Positions 4,943 to 12,988 of a stretch of DNA of 13,919 bases are shown in pieces. Position 1 is the stretch's first letter. Each line of letters opens with the position of its first letter. The position numbers and the translations under genes were made by a program. The DNA is taken from positions 1-13,919 of the forward strand of contig CAMXNV010000031.1 of the NCBI GenBank assembly GCA_947245315.1, written 5' to 3'. The notes below the pieces were generated by a model. That model ran no database searches and was not told the origin of the DNA. It saw only the letters and a program-made list of their open reading frames with translations. Source of the DNA: an uncultured Oscillibacter sp. (GTDB taxonomy: Bacteria; Bacillota; Clostridia; Oscillospirales; Oscillospiraceae).

Positions 4943-6320
4943 GCTCCTGGAGCGGGCCCCCTACGCCGTCCTGCCCAGGAGGGGGCGGCGGGTGCTGTGC
5001 GCCGTCTCCGGCGGGCTGGACTCCATGTGTCTGCTCCACATGCTGGATGCCTGGTGCAGGGAGCGGGGGGCGGAGCTTGCCGCCGCCCACTTCAACCACG
5101 GCCTCCGGGGCAGGTTGGCGGACCGGGACGAGGCCTTTGTCCGGGACGTCTGCGCTCGGTGGGGCGTCCCCCTGACCGTGGGCCGGGGGGATGCAGGAGA
5201 ATACGCCGGGCGGGAGGGCCTTTCCATCGAGGAGGCCGCTCGGAACCTGCGCTATGCCTTCCTCCGCCGGGCGGCGGCGGAGGGGGGCTGTGAGCGGATT
5301 TACACGGCCCACCACGCGGACGACAACGCGGAAACCGTGCTGTTGAACCTGATCCGGGGCACGGGGCTCCGGGGCCTGACGGGCATGGACTGGCAGCGGG
5401 AGGGCGTGTGCCGCCCCCTGCTGGGCGCAACCCGGGAGGAGCTGGAGGCCTACGCCGCCCGGTGGGAGGTCCCCCACATCGAAGACGAGACCAACGCCGA
5501 CCCGGAGGCCGCCGCCCGGAATCTGCTGCGGCTCCAGGTGATGCCCCTGCTGCGGGAGCTGAACCCCCGGGCAGTGGAGCACATCAGCGGGACCGCGCAA
5601 AGGCTCCGGGGCGTGGACCGCACCCTGGAGGCGGACGCGGCGGAGCGAACGGCCCATGTAGAGGTTCAGCGGGGCCGGGTGACCCTGTCCGCAGACGCGC
5701 TGCTTGGCGCGCCGGAGGCGGTGCGGCCCCGGATGCTGCTGCGGCTCTTTGATCTGCTGGGCGTGGGGCGGAGGGATATCGGGGCCGTCCATCTGGAGGC
5801 CATCCTGGACTTGACCCGCCGCACGGCCTGGGGAAAGGAAGGGCGGCTGAGCCTCCCTCACGGCGTCACCGCCCGGTACTGCCGCCGGTGGCTCATCCTG
5901 GAGACCCGGCCCCAGCTTCTGACGGAGGTTCAGCTGGTCCCGGGGCGGCCTCTCCGGTGGGGAGATTATACGCTGACCCTGCTGGACGGGCCGGGGGAGG
6001 GAGACGGCATTTCCTTCTTCTGGCAGGGACGGCCGGGACAGAGCCCGGTGGTCACCGTGGCCCCCTGCCCGCCGGGGGAGCGGCTGACCCTGCCGGGGAG
6101 CCGGGGGGCGCGGAGCGTGAAGCGCCTCTGCCTGGACAGGCACATCTCCCTGGCAGAGCGGGACCGTCTGCCCGCGATCTACGCGGGGGGCCGATTGGCC
6201 GCCGTGTGGCGGCTGGGCGTGGACACGGCCTTTGCGCCGGAGGGCGGAGGGCCCTGCCGGTTTATCAAAATTGAGAAAACAGAAAAACAGATTGAGGAGG
6301 ACGGACATGATGCGCAGTGA
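4926..6320 (+). CDS. tilS: tRNA(Ile)-lysidine synthase
   Basis: TilS uses ATP to attach lysine to C34 of the CAU-anticodon tRNA(Ile), so that it reads AUA and is charged with isoleucine. The PP-loop SGGLDS is at 28-33. Further TilS signatures are HFNHGLRG, HHADDNAETVLLNLIRGTGL, and IEDETNADPEAAARNLLR. The C-terminal substrate-binding domain ends near LAAVWRLGVDTAFAP, and 464 residues is a normal full-length size. The ATG at 4926 lies inside the end of dnaB (17-base overlap), suggesting translational coupling. A GTG at 4992 with AGGAGG 9 bases upstream is an alternative, but it would begin right at the core strand before the PP-loop. The 3' end overlaps hpt by 14 bases and contains its ribosome binding site. 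Confidence 0.95.
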   Translation: MTTRTELLERAPYAVLPRRGRRVLCAVSGGLDSMCLLHMLDAWCRERGAELAAAHFNHGLRGRLADRDEAFVRDVCARWGVPLTVGRGDAGEYAGREGLSIEEAARNLRYAFLRRAAAEGGCERIYTAHHADDNAETVLLNLIRGTGLRGLTGMDWQREGVCRPLLGATREELEAYAARWEVPHIEDETNADPEAAARNLLRLQVMPLLRELNPRAVEHISGTAQRLRGVDRTLEADAAERTAHVEVQRGRVTLSADALLGAPEAVRPRMLLRLFDLLGVGRRDIGAVHLEAILDLTRRTAWGKEGRLSLPHGVTARYCRRWLILETRPQLLTEVQLVPGRPLRWGDYTLTLLDGPGEGDGISFFWQGRPGQSPVVTVAPCPPGERLTLPGSRGARSVKRLCLDRHISLAERDRLPAIYAGGRLAAVWRLGVDTAFAPEGGGPCRFIKIEKTEKQIEEDGHDAQ

Positions 6321-6864
6321 AATGGAGCAAGATATCCTGAAGGTACTGGTGACCGAGGAGGAGCTGAAGGCCCGGGTCGCGGAGATGGGCCGGGAGCTGT
6401 ATGACAGGTTCCAGGGGAAGAAGCCCCTGTTCCTGGGGGTCTTGAAGGGGAGCTTCGTCTTTATGACGGACCTGGTCCGCGCCTGCCAGCTCAAGAGCGA
6501 CGTGGAGTTCATCGCCGTCAGCTCCTACGGGAACTCCACGGCCTCCTCCGGCAGCGTGCAGATCGACCACGACCTCCGGCAGGACATCACCGGGCGGCAT
6601 CTCATCATCGTGGAGGACATCCTGGACTCTGGGAATACCCTGGCCTTTTTGAAGCAGTACTTCCTGACCAAGGGGGCGGCCTCCATCACCATTGTCACCC
6701 TGCTGGACAAGCCCGCCCGGCGGGAGAAGGCCATCACCGCCGACCTCTCCGGCTTCACGGTGCCCGACGAGTTCGTGGTGGGCTACGGCCTGGACTACGC
6801 CCAGATGTACCGGAACGTGCCCTACATCGGCGTGCTCAAGCCGGAGGTCTACGCCGGGAAATAA
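6307..6864 (+). CDS. hpt: Hypoxanthine phosphoribosyltransferase
   Basis: This purine-salvage enzyme converts hypoxanthine or guanine plus PRPP to IMP or GMP. The PRPP-binding loop IIVEDILDSGNTL (100-112) is intact, including the acidic pair Glu103-Asp104. The family stretch LGVLKGSFVFMTDL and the C-terminal VPDEFVVGYGLDYAQ, which contacts the base, are also present. At 185 residues it is the usual length. GAGGAGG (6294-6300) lies 6 bases before the first ATG (6307); a second ATG at 6310 is possible. The gene overlaps the tilS stop by 14 bases and is followed by ftsH, the tilS-hpt-ftsH order known from Bacillus and Listeria, where HprT and TilS have been linked to ftsH control. Confidence 0.96.
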   Translation: MMRSEMEQDILKVLVTEEELKARVAEMGRELYDRFQGKKPLFLGVLKGSFVFMTDLVRACQLKSDVEFIAVSSYGNSTASSGSVQIDHDLRQDITGRHLIIVEDILDSGNTLAFLKQYFLTKGAASITIVTLLDKPARREKAITADLSGFTVPDEFVVGYGLDYAQMYRNVPYIGVLKPEVYAGK

Positions 6865-6891
6865 GGGCGTCTATTAAGGAGGAATGCCACT

Positions 6892-8760
6892 GTGTCCAGA
6901 CAAAACCGCAATTCGAGCCTCAGCTTTCTGGCGCTGGGGCTGGTGATCCTGCTGTGCCTCAGCTGGATTTGGCAGCTGAACGGCCAGGGAGAGCAGCTGA
7001 ACTTTTCCAAGGTGGAGCAGCTCTTCCGCCAGGAGAAGGTGGAGTCCTTTGTCATCCGGGACAACACGCTGCTGATGACCCTGCGGGGAGAGCCGGAGGG
7101 CCGGAACACCCTCAGCTATGAGCTCTATGACTTCCAGCTCTTTTACGACAGCCTGGCGCCTCTGGTGGAGGAGCAGACGGCCAAGGGGATCATCACCTCC
7201 TACGACTACCGGCAGGACCACTCCACCAACTGGCTGGAGATTCTCCTGCCCTGGGTGCTCACCGCCGCGCTGCTGTGCGGCATGTGGTATTTCCTCCTCC
7301 TGCGGGGCCAGGGGGGCGGCATGGGGGCGGACCGGATGGCCAAGTTTGGCTCCGCCCGGACCCGGACCCTGTCGGAGAAGGACAAGAAGGTCTCCTTCGC
7401 CGACGTGGCCGGGGCCGAGGAGGAGAAGGAGGAGCTCCAGGAGATCGTGGAGTTCCTCCGGGACCCCCGGCGGTTTATCTCCCTGGGGGCCCGGATTCCC
7501 AAGGGCGTCCTCCTGGTGGGCCCTCCGGGCACGGGCAAGACTTTGCTGGCCAAGGCCGTGGCCGGGGAAGCCGGGGTGGGCTTCCTGTCCATCTCCGGGT
7601 CCGACTTTGTGGAGCTCTACGTGGGCGTGGGCGCCTCCCGGGTCCGGGACCTCTTTGACCAGGCCAAGAAGACCTCCCCCGCCATCGTGTTCATCGACGA
7701 GATCGACGCCGTGGGCCGCCAGCGGGGCACCGGCGTGGGCGGCGGCCACGACGAGCGGGAGCAGACCCTGAACCAGCTCCTGGTGGAGATGGACGGCTTC
7801 GCCGCCAACGAGGGCGTGGTGGTCCTGGCGGCCACCAACCGCTCGGACGTGCTGGACCCGGCCCTGCTGCGCCCCGGGCGCTTTGACCGGCAGATTTACG
7901 TGGGCCTCCCCGACATCAAGGGCCGGGAGGACATCCTGAAAATTCACGTGAAGGGCAAGCCCCTGGCGGAGGACGTGGACCTGCGCACCCTGGCCCGGGG
8001 CACCGCCGGGTTCACCGGGGCGGACCTGGAGAACCTGGTGAACGAGGGGGCCCTGCTGGCCGCCCGGAAGGACCGGGACTATATCACCATGGAGGACCTC
8101 CACGAGGCGGAGATCAAGGTCATCGCCGGGCCGGAGAAGCGGAGCCGGGTCATCTCCCCCCACGAGCGGGAGCTCACCGCCTGGCACGAGGCGGGCCACG
8201 CCGTGGTGATGGAGGCCCTGCCGGAGCACGACCCGGTGAACCAGATCACCATCGTCCCCCGGGGACAGGCCGGGGGCATGACCATCGCCCTGCCGGAGGA
8301 GGACAGGACCTTCCTCTCCAAGCGCTACATGGAGGACCGGATCGTGGCCCTGCTGGGGGGCCGGGTGGCGGAGAAGCTGTGCCTGGGGGACATCTCCACC
8401 GGGGCCAGCAACGACATCCAGCGGGCCACCGCCATCGCCCGGAAGATGGTAGCCGTGTACGGCATGAGCGAGACCATCGGCACCGTCTCCTTCGAGGGGG
8501 GACACGACGAGGTCTTCATCGGCCGGACCATGAGCCAGGGCCGGAGCTATTCCGAGGCCGTGGCCGCCCAGATTGACGAGGAGGTCCGCCGGGTGGTGGA
8601 CGAGGCCTATCGCCGCTGTGAGGACATCTTGCAGGAGAAGCGGCGGGTGCTGGATGCCGTGGCGGGCTACCTCCTGGAGCACGAGACCATGGAGCGGGAG
8701 GCCTTCCTGGAGGTCTACCAGGGCGGAACGCCGGAGCCCCCCGAGGGACAGGCGGAATAA
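6892..8760 (+). CDS. ftsH: ATP-dependent zinc metalloprotease FtsH
   Basis: This membrane-anchored hexameric protease degrades misfolded membrane proteins and short-lived regulators. Two membrane segments (about 8-26 and 115-137) flank an extracytoplasmic domain. The AAA+ module has Walker A GPPGTGKT (210-217), Walker B VFIDEID (266-272) and the second region of homology AATNRSDVLDPALLRPGRFD. The zinc site HEAGH is at 432-436, with the likely third ligand Asp508 in SNDIQ. The start is GTG at 6892, 9 bases after AAGGAGG (6876-6882); the nearer ATG at 6884 is out of frame. At 622 residues with a short C-terminal tail it is a typical length. It begins 27 bases after hpt and is the last gene before a terminator. 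Confidence 0.97.
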   Translation: MSRQNRNSSLSFLALGLVILLCLSWIWQLNGQGEQLNFSKVEQLFRQEKVESFVIRDNTLLMTLRGEPEGRNTLSYELYDFQLFYDSLAPLVEEQTAKGIITSYDYRQDHSTNWLEILLPWVLTAALLCGMWYFLLLRGQGGGMGADRMAKFGSARTRTLSEKDKKVSFADVAGAEEEKEELQEIVEFLRDPRRFISLGARIPKGVLLVGPPGTGKTLLAKAVAGEAGVGFLSISGSDFVELYVGVGASRVRDLFDQAKKTSPAIVFIDEIDAVGRQRGTGVGGGHDEREQTLNQLLVEMDGFAANEGVVVLAATNRSDVLDPALLRPGRFDRQIYVGLPDIKGREDILKIHVKGKPLAEDVDLRTLARGTAGFTGADLENLVNEGALLAARKDRDYITMEDLHEAEIKVIAGPEKRSRVISPHERELTAWHEAGHAVVMEALPEHDPVNQITIVPRGQAGGMTIALPEEDRTFLSKRYMEDRIVALLGGRVAEKLCLGDISTGASNDIQRATAIARKMVAVYGMSETIGTVSFEGGHDEVFIGRTMSQGRSYSEAVAAQIDEEVRRVVDEAYRRCEDILQEKRRVLDAVAGYLLEHETMEREAFLEVYQGGTPEPPEGQAE

Positions 8761-8762
8761 TG

Positions 8763-8801
8763 AAAAAGGCCGGAAGCTGATAGCTTCCGGCCTGATTTGT
8801 T
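8763..8801. terminator. Shared terminator between ftsH and the convergent metallo-beta-lactamase gene
   Basis: A perfect 10-bp GC-rich stem (8768-8777 with 8783-8792, loop TGATA) is followed on the + strand by TGATTTGTTT and preceded by AAAAA (8763-8767), which gives a U-run on the - strand. It lies 2 bases after the ftsH stop and 28 bases beyond the stop of the convergent gene at 8830. It can therefore serve both strands. Confidence 0.88.
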
Positions 8802-8829
8802 TGTAAAGCCCGGGAATGGGCCCGCCCTG

Positions 8830-9804
8830 TCATTGGTACCCGGCGGACAGGGCCCCCGCCTCCCCGACGGTGAACACCAGGGCCTGGTGGGGGGGTATAT
8901 CCAGCCCGGGGAGCCGGGGACAGTCGGAGAAATACAGCTCCGCCCCCCGCTGGGAGAAAAGCCGGAGGGCCTCCGGGCAGGCGCTCTGATAGCGCCGGTC
9001 GCTGGAGGCGCAGCAGACCACGGCCTTGGGCCGGATGGCCTCCGCCAGGGCGGCGTCCGCACCGTCCCGCTGGCCGTGGTGGCCGATCTTGAAGAGGTGG
9101 GCCGGGAGGTCCCGGGGATCGAGCCCGGCGCAGCCCAGGCGGTTGGCGTCCCCGGGGAGCAGGAGGCGGGTGCCCCGGTAGTCCAGCAGCAGGATGGCAC
9201 TGAAATTGTTCATAGCGGCGTCCAGGGCGGTGAGCCGCCGCCGGAACTCCTCCTGGTCCACGGGTTCGTAGAGGCCCCGGTAGAGGCCCGCCAGACGGGC
9301 GGAGCGCTCCGGGGAGGGACCCAGGCAGCGGACGGTGAGGCCGGGGCAGGGCCGGGCCTCCCACCCGGCAGAGAGGGTCCGCAGAACGCCCCCCGACGCC
9401 TTCACCTGGCCGCAGAGGAGCCGGTAGCCGTTGATGGACCGGAGGAACTTCCCCTGGGAGGCGCCGGCTCCCGGCAGGGGCGGCAGAGGGCTCAGAGAGC
9501 GGTGGAGACGCTCCGGCAGGGTCTGCCAGAACTCCCGGGGGGGCCAGCGGTCCCGGAGGGGCATGAGGCCGCAGAGGTGGTCCTCATGGACATGGGTGGC
9601 CGTCATCACGTCCACATGGTCCAGCCCCCGGGCGGCCAGGTACTCCGCCATGGGAATCCGGCCGGTGGAGCGGTCCCGGTACTCCTCCGCCTCGCCGCTG
9701 CCGCCGTCGATGACCATCACGAAGGCGCCGCCGGGCCGGGCGGGGTCCGGGCACTCCAGCAGGATGGCCTCCCCGTAGCCCACGTTTACAAAGGTGACCT
9801 TCAT
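8830..9804 (-). CDS. Metallo-beta-lactamase-fold hydrolase, ComEC-like (stand-alone)
   Basis: The 324-residue soluble protein has the beta-lactamase fold of the ComEC/Rec2 C-terminal type. MKVTFVNVGYGEAILLE and VIDGGSG form the first strands. The metal motif is THVHEDHLCG (His71, His73, Asp75, His76). LLLPGDA (about 215-221) and KIGHHG (about 238-243) supply further ligands typical of this group. It has no signal peptide or membrane segments, so it lacks the channel domain of ComEC and should act in the cytoplasm; the substrate is unknown (nucleic acid, nucleotide or another phosphoester is plausible). ATG at 9804 is preferred, with GGTGAG upstream; GTG at 9813 would add three residues. It starts 13 bases after the MalF-type permease stop, so it looks like the last gene of the transporter operon. 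Confidence 0.85.
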   Translation of the reverse strand: MKVTFVNVGYGEAILLECPDPARPGGAFVMVIDGGSGEAEEYRDRSTGRIPMAEYLAARGLDHVDVMTATHVHEDHLCGLMPLRDRWPPREFWQTLPERLHRSLSPLPPLPGAGASQGKFLRSINGYRLLCGQVKASGGVLRTLSAGWEARPCPGLTVRCLGPSPERSARLAGLYRGLYEPVDQEEFRRRLTALDAAMNNFSAILLLDYRGTRLLLPGDANRLGCAGLDPRDLPAHLFKIGHHGQRDGADAALAEAIRPKAVVCCASSDRRYQSACPEALRLFSQRGAELYFSDCPRLPGLDIPPHQALVFTVGEAGALSAGYQ

Positions 9805-9817
9805 CTCTCTCACCGGC

Positions 9818-10717
9818 TCAGCCCATGGCCCGCTTGATATACAAGCTGGAGAGAAGGAGGACCAGCACCGTCATGACGATGGCCCCGGCGCTGCCGAAGC
9901 CGAAGTCCAGGGATTTGATGCCGTAGCTGTAGAGGTACTGGGTGATGGTGGAGGTGGTGTTGGCCGGGCCGCCTCCGGTGAGGAGGTTCACCTTGTCGAA
10001 GAGGCGGAAGCTGTCGATGGTGCGCAGCAGGGCGCAGAGGGCCAGGCTGTTTTTAATATTGGGGATGGTGATATAGAAGAGGGACTTGACCGCGTTGGCC
10101 CCGTCGATGCGGGCGGCCTCGTACTGGGACAGGGGCACGGACTGGAGGGCGGCGTAGAGCAGCAGAAAGACGAAGGGGGCGCTCTGCCAGATGTCGATCA
10201 GCAGCAGCATGCCGAAGGCGGTGCGCATATCGGAGAACCAGTTGAAAACCGGGAGACCCAGGGTTTCCAGCACCTGGTTGACAATGCCGTAGTTCGGGGA
10301 GAGCATCATCCGCCAGCTCAGGGCCACGGTGACCGTGGGCAGCAGGTAGGGCAGGAGCAGCAGGGTGCGCATGACCTTCTGTCCCCGGGCGAGGCTGTTG
10401 ACCAGCAGGGCCGTGAGGAAGCCGATGAGCATCTCGAAGATCACCGCCAGGATGGTGAACTTGACGGTGTTCAGAATGGCCTGACGGAAGTAGGCGTCCT
10501 TGAGGAGCCTGGTGTAGTTCCCCAGGGCGATGAAGGAGGCGGGCTTTTGCAGATTTTTCAGGAGATTGTAATCCGTGAAGCTGTAGAAGAGGGTAAACAG
10601 CAGGGGGTAGGCGGTCATGACCAGCAGCACCGCCAGGGTGGGGCCGGTCATCCTCACGCCGAAGCGCCTGGCTGCGCGTTCGGTGGTATGGGCCTTGGTG
10701 AGTGGGTTGTTTCTCAT
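9818..10717 (-). CDS. Carbohydrate ABC transporter permease, MalF type
   Basis: A 299-residue inner-membrane permease of the CUT1 sugar family. Hydrophobic segments lie around 23-46, 79-109, 116-138, 167-192, 224-242 and 276-294. The EAA loop that docks the ATPase is at 200-219: EAARIDGANA followed by FYITIP. With the MalG-type partner encoded upstream it should form the channel. The start at 10717 (MRNNPLTKAHTTERAARRFG) follows a GAGAGG site; an upstream in-frame start at 10816 is rejected because it would run through the structured spacer and add an Arg/Lys-rich, non-homologous stretch. The gene is 168 bases behind the binding-protein gene, across a large hairpin element, and runs directly into the metallo-beta-lactamase gene. 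The substrate cannot be told from sequence. Confidence 0.93.
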   Translation of the reverse strand: MRNNPLTKAHTTERAARRFGVRMTGPTLAVLLVMTAYPLLFTLFYSFTDYNLLKNLQKPASFIALGNYTRLLKDAYFRQAILNTVKFTILAVIFEMLIGFLTALLVNSLARGQKVMRTLLLLPYLLPTVTVALSWRMMLSPNYGIVNQVLETLGLPVFNWFSDMRTAFGMLLLIDIWQSAPFVFLLLYAALQSVPLSQYEAARIDGANAVKSLFYITIPNIKNSLALCALLRTIDSFRLFDKVNLLTGGGPANTTSTITQYLYSYGIKSLDFGFGSAGAIVMTVLVLLLSSLYIKRAMG

Positions 10718-10753
10718 AAGCGCCTCTCTTTTCAAGATGACTCTACGTTGCCG

Positions 10754-10885
10754 TCGCTTCGGCCTGGAAAAACACCAGACCTGGAAGCGAGCTAAAGTTC
10801 TTTTGCCTACTTTCACCCAAAGGGTGTACGGGGCTTCTAAGCGGCAAAGCCGCTAAGAATCCCCAAATCTTTCAAGAAAAGTAGG
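10754..10885. repeat. Structured multi-hairpin element between binding-protein and permease genes
   Basis: An outer 8-bp inverted repeat, CCTACTTT (10806-10813) with AAAGTAGG (10878-10885), encloses two inner hairpins: 10814-10818 with 10822-10826, and a longer one, 10830-10845 with 10849-10864 (14 of 16 positions paired). A further hairpin, TCGCTTC with GAAGCGA (10754-10760, 10784-10790), lies on the permease side. The outer repeat touches the binding-protein stop codon. This looks like a REP/MITE-type intergenic element that could stabilise the upstream message and reduce read-through into the permease, as REP sequences do after malE in Escherichia coli; its function here is inferred. Confidence 0.65.
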
Positions 10886-12109
10886 TTAGCTCATCAATTG
10901 TTCCAGGTTGGTTTGGGCGTCGGACAGGCCCTGGTCTACGGTTTTGACGCCGTTGATGATGTTGTCCATTTCCGTGCCCAGGATGGTGTAGAACTGCGTC
11001 CACTCGGCGATGACGGGGCGATACTTGCCGCTCTCCAAAGCCTGGCAGACCACTTCATACTGAGGATAGGCGCTGAGGACCTCCGGGTCCCGGAGGCTGG
11101 AGTACCGGCAGGGCACGCCGCCGGAGGGCACGGTGCCCTTCTGCACGTCGGGGTCCATCAGGTAGGCCAGGAGCTTCACGGCCAGGTCCTTGTTCTGGCT
11201 GTTGTTGGGTATGCCGATGGTCCAGATTCCGTAGACATTGGAGTTGTAGGCCTGGGCTCCGGCGGAGGCCGCTCCGCTGAGGGCGATATAGTCCGCCGAG
11301 GAGTCGGCGGTGGGGGTGTACCAGCCGGGCCAGCCGATGCCCATGGTGCCCGCGCCGGTGTCCACGGAGGCAATGAGATCGTCCTTTACCTGGGCCTCTC
11401 CGGTGGCGATTAGTTTCAGATAGAATTCCATAGCGGACTTGAACTCGGGGGTGTTTACCGTGGGCCGGTTGGCCTCGTCAATGACCCAGCCGCCGAAGGA
11501 CAGCAGGATGGGCAGGAAGTCCACCACCAGGTTGTTCGGATTGTCGCCCCGGAAGAGGAAGCCCTTCTTGTCGCTGGCCCGGGCGTTCTCGCAGATGGCC
11601 AGCAGGTCGTCCAGGCTCTGGATCTTGTCCGGGGTGTACCCGGCGGCCTCCACATTGGCCTTGTTGTACATCAGGACCGTGACGTTGCCGTAGTAGGGGG
11701 CCAGGTAGAGCTGGCCGTCCACGTAGCAGATGGCCGTGGTGGCGGGGATCACGTCGCCGTCCAGCGCATAGCCCAGCTCCGTCAGGTTGGCCAGGACGCC
11801 GCTGTCCGTGAACTCGGCCATCCAGGAGCCGTCCACCATGCACAGGTCGTAGGTCCCGGCGGAGTTGATGGCGTCCAGGGCGATGCCGGAGTACAGGTCC
11901 GACTCGGAGAGCTCCTGAACCTCGCAGTTCACATGGTTCTCCACCTCGAAGGTGGGGAGGCACGCCTTGATAACGTCGGCGTAGGCGCCGGCCCGGAGAA
12001 TCAGGGTCAGCTTGGCGGGGGCGGCGGAGCCGGGGTCCCCGCCGGAGCCGCCGCCGCAGGCGGTCAGAGACAGGGTCAGGGCCAGCAGGAATGCAGACAG
12101 CTTTTTCAT
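10886..12109 (-). CDS. Sugar ABC transporter substrate-binding lipoprotein
   Basis: The 407-residue protein begins with a lipoprotein signal, MKKLSAFLLALTLSLTAC, with the lipobox LTAC and acylated Cys18, followed by a Gly/Ser-rich linker. The body fits the family 1 extracellular solute-binding fold: YDLCMVDGSWMAEFTDSGVL, LYLAPYYGNVTVLMYNKANV, and the late Trp-containing region GIWTIGIPNN. It should sit on the outer face of the membrane and deliver a carbohydrate to the two permeases; the substrate is not identifiable. The ATG at 12109 follows AGGAGG (12117-12122) by 7 bases. It lies between the two permease genes, an uncommon order, and starts 39 bases after the MalG-type gene. Confidence 0.93.
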   Translation of the reverse strand: MKKLSAFLLALTLSLTACGGGSGGDPGSAAPAKLTLILRAGAYADVIKACLPTFEVENHVNCEVQELSESDLYSGIALDAINSAGTYDLCMVDGSWMAEFTDSGVLANLTELGYALDGDVIPATTAICYVDGQLYLAPYYGNVTVLMYNKANVEAAGYTPDKIQSLDDLLAICENARASDKKGFLFRGDNPNNLVVDFLPILLSFGGWVIDEANRPTVNTPEFKSAMEFYLKLIATGEAQVKDDLIASVDTGAGTMGIGWPGWYTPTADSSADYIALSGAASAGAQAYNSNVYGIWTIGIPNNSQNKDLAVKLLAYLMDPDVQKGTVPSGGVPCRYSSLRDPEVLSAYPQYEVVCQALESGKYRPVIAEWTQFYTILGTEMDNIINGVKTVDQGLSDAQTNLEQLMS

Positions 12110-12148
12110 TTCTTTTCCTCCTAATTTTGTGGCACAGGCGGGGCGCGG

Positions 12149-12988
12149 TCACTCTTTGACAGCCCCGCTTGAAAGTCCGGAGATCAAGTAGTTCTGCGCA
12201 AAGATCACAAACAGGGTGATGGGGATGACGGAGATCACGCCCCCCGCGGCCACCAGGCCGAAGTTGGTGAGGCTGTCCTCCGTGTTCAGCAGGGCCAGAG
12301 CCAGGGGCACCGTGTTGTTGGCGGGGCTCCGGGTGAAGATCACCGTGTAGGTGTACTCGTTCCAGGCGTACATGAAGCTGAGCATGGCCACCGCCGCGAT
12401 GCCCGGGGCCACCAGGGGCAGCACGATCCGCACAAAGAGCTGCCACTCCGTGGCGCCGTCCACCTTGGCGCTCTCCTCCACCTCCTCGGGGAGGTCCTGG
12501 AAGAAGCTGATGAGGAACCAGATAATCAGGGGCACGTTAATCAGCACGCAGGCCAGGGACACGGGGAGCTTGGTGTTCAGCACTCCCAGCCTGTTGAACA
12601 TGATATACAGGGGGATGGTGAAGGCCACCGGGGGCAGCACCCGCACCAGCAGCACCCAGTAGGTCAGCGGCTTCTTCAGTCCGAAGCGGAACCGCCGCCG
12701 GGCCAGCACGTAGGCCGCGCAGACGCCCGCCAGCAGGGATAGGATCAGGGAGCTGAAGGTGGTCTGGAGGCTGTTGACAATGGCCTGGCCGAAGCCCTCG
12801 GCGGTGAAGAGCTGGGCGAAGTGCCCGGCGGTCAGGGACTGGGGGAGCAGGGGAATGCGGCCCCGCATCTCGTCCGTGGGCCGGACGGCCATGGCCAGCA
12901 GCCAGTAGATGGGAAACAGGGAGACCAGCAGCAGGACCCCGCAGGCCGCCCACTTGGCCGGGGCGGCGGCGTTCTTCTTGGTGTTCAT
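12149..12988 (-). CDS. Carbohydrate ABC transporter permease, MalG type
   Basis: A 279-residue permease with six predicted membrane segments (about 13-35, 70-96, 109-131, 142-163, 192-212, 245-269). The EAA loop is EESAKVDGATEWQ followed by IVLP (171-191), and the MalG-typical MYAWNEYTYTVIF follows at 206-218. It pairs with the MalF-type permease to form the channel. AGGAGG (12995-13000 on the - strand) lies 6 bases before the ATG. It is the first gene of the importer operon, ahead of the binding-protein gene. No nucleotide-binding subunit is encoded nearby, so a shared MsmX/MsmK-type ATPase elsewhere is expected, as in many Bacillota sugar importers. Confidence 0.93.
   Translation of the reverse strand: MNTKKNAAAPAKWAACGVLLLVSLFPIYWLLAMAVRPTDEMRGRIPLLPQSLTAGHFAQLFTAEGFGQAIVNSLQTTFSSLILSLLAGVCAAYVLARRRFRFGLKKPLTYWVLLVRVLPPVAFTIPLYIMFNRLGVLNTKLPVSLACVLINVPLIIWFLISFFQDLPEEVEESAKVDGATEWQLFVRIVLPLVAPGIAAVAMLSFMYAWNEYTYTVIFTRSPANNTVPLALALLNTEDSLTNFGLVAAGGVISVIPITLFVIFAQNYLISGLSSGAVKE

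Noticed and set aside
4680..6512. Long - strand open frame opposite tilS and parts of dnaB and hpt
   Set aside because: It spans three well-supported + strand genes and has a Pro/Arg/Gly-rich, domain-free translation.
6874..8682. Long - strand open frame opposite ftsH (602 residues)
   Set aside because: It is a shadow of the ftsH codons, with repeated HPG/LVH-type composition and no recognisable domain.
8797..9837. + strand open frame opposite the metallo-beta-lactamase gene
   Set aside because: It starts within the ftsH terminator region without a good ribosome binding site, and the translation is Gly/Pro/Glu-rich; the - strand protein has full metal motifs.
9794..10795. + strand open frame opposite the MalF-type permease
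   Set aside because: A Gln/Gly/Glu-rich shadow of the permease, whose membrane segments and EAA loop are clear on the other strand.
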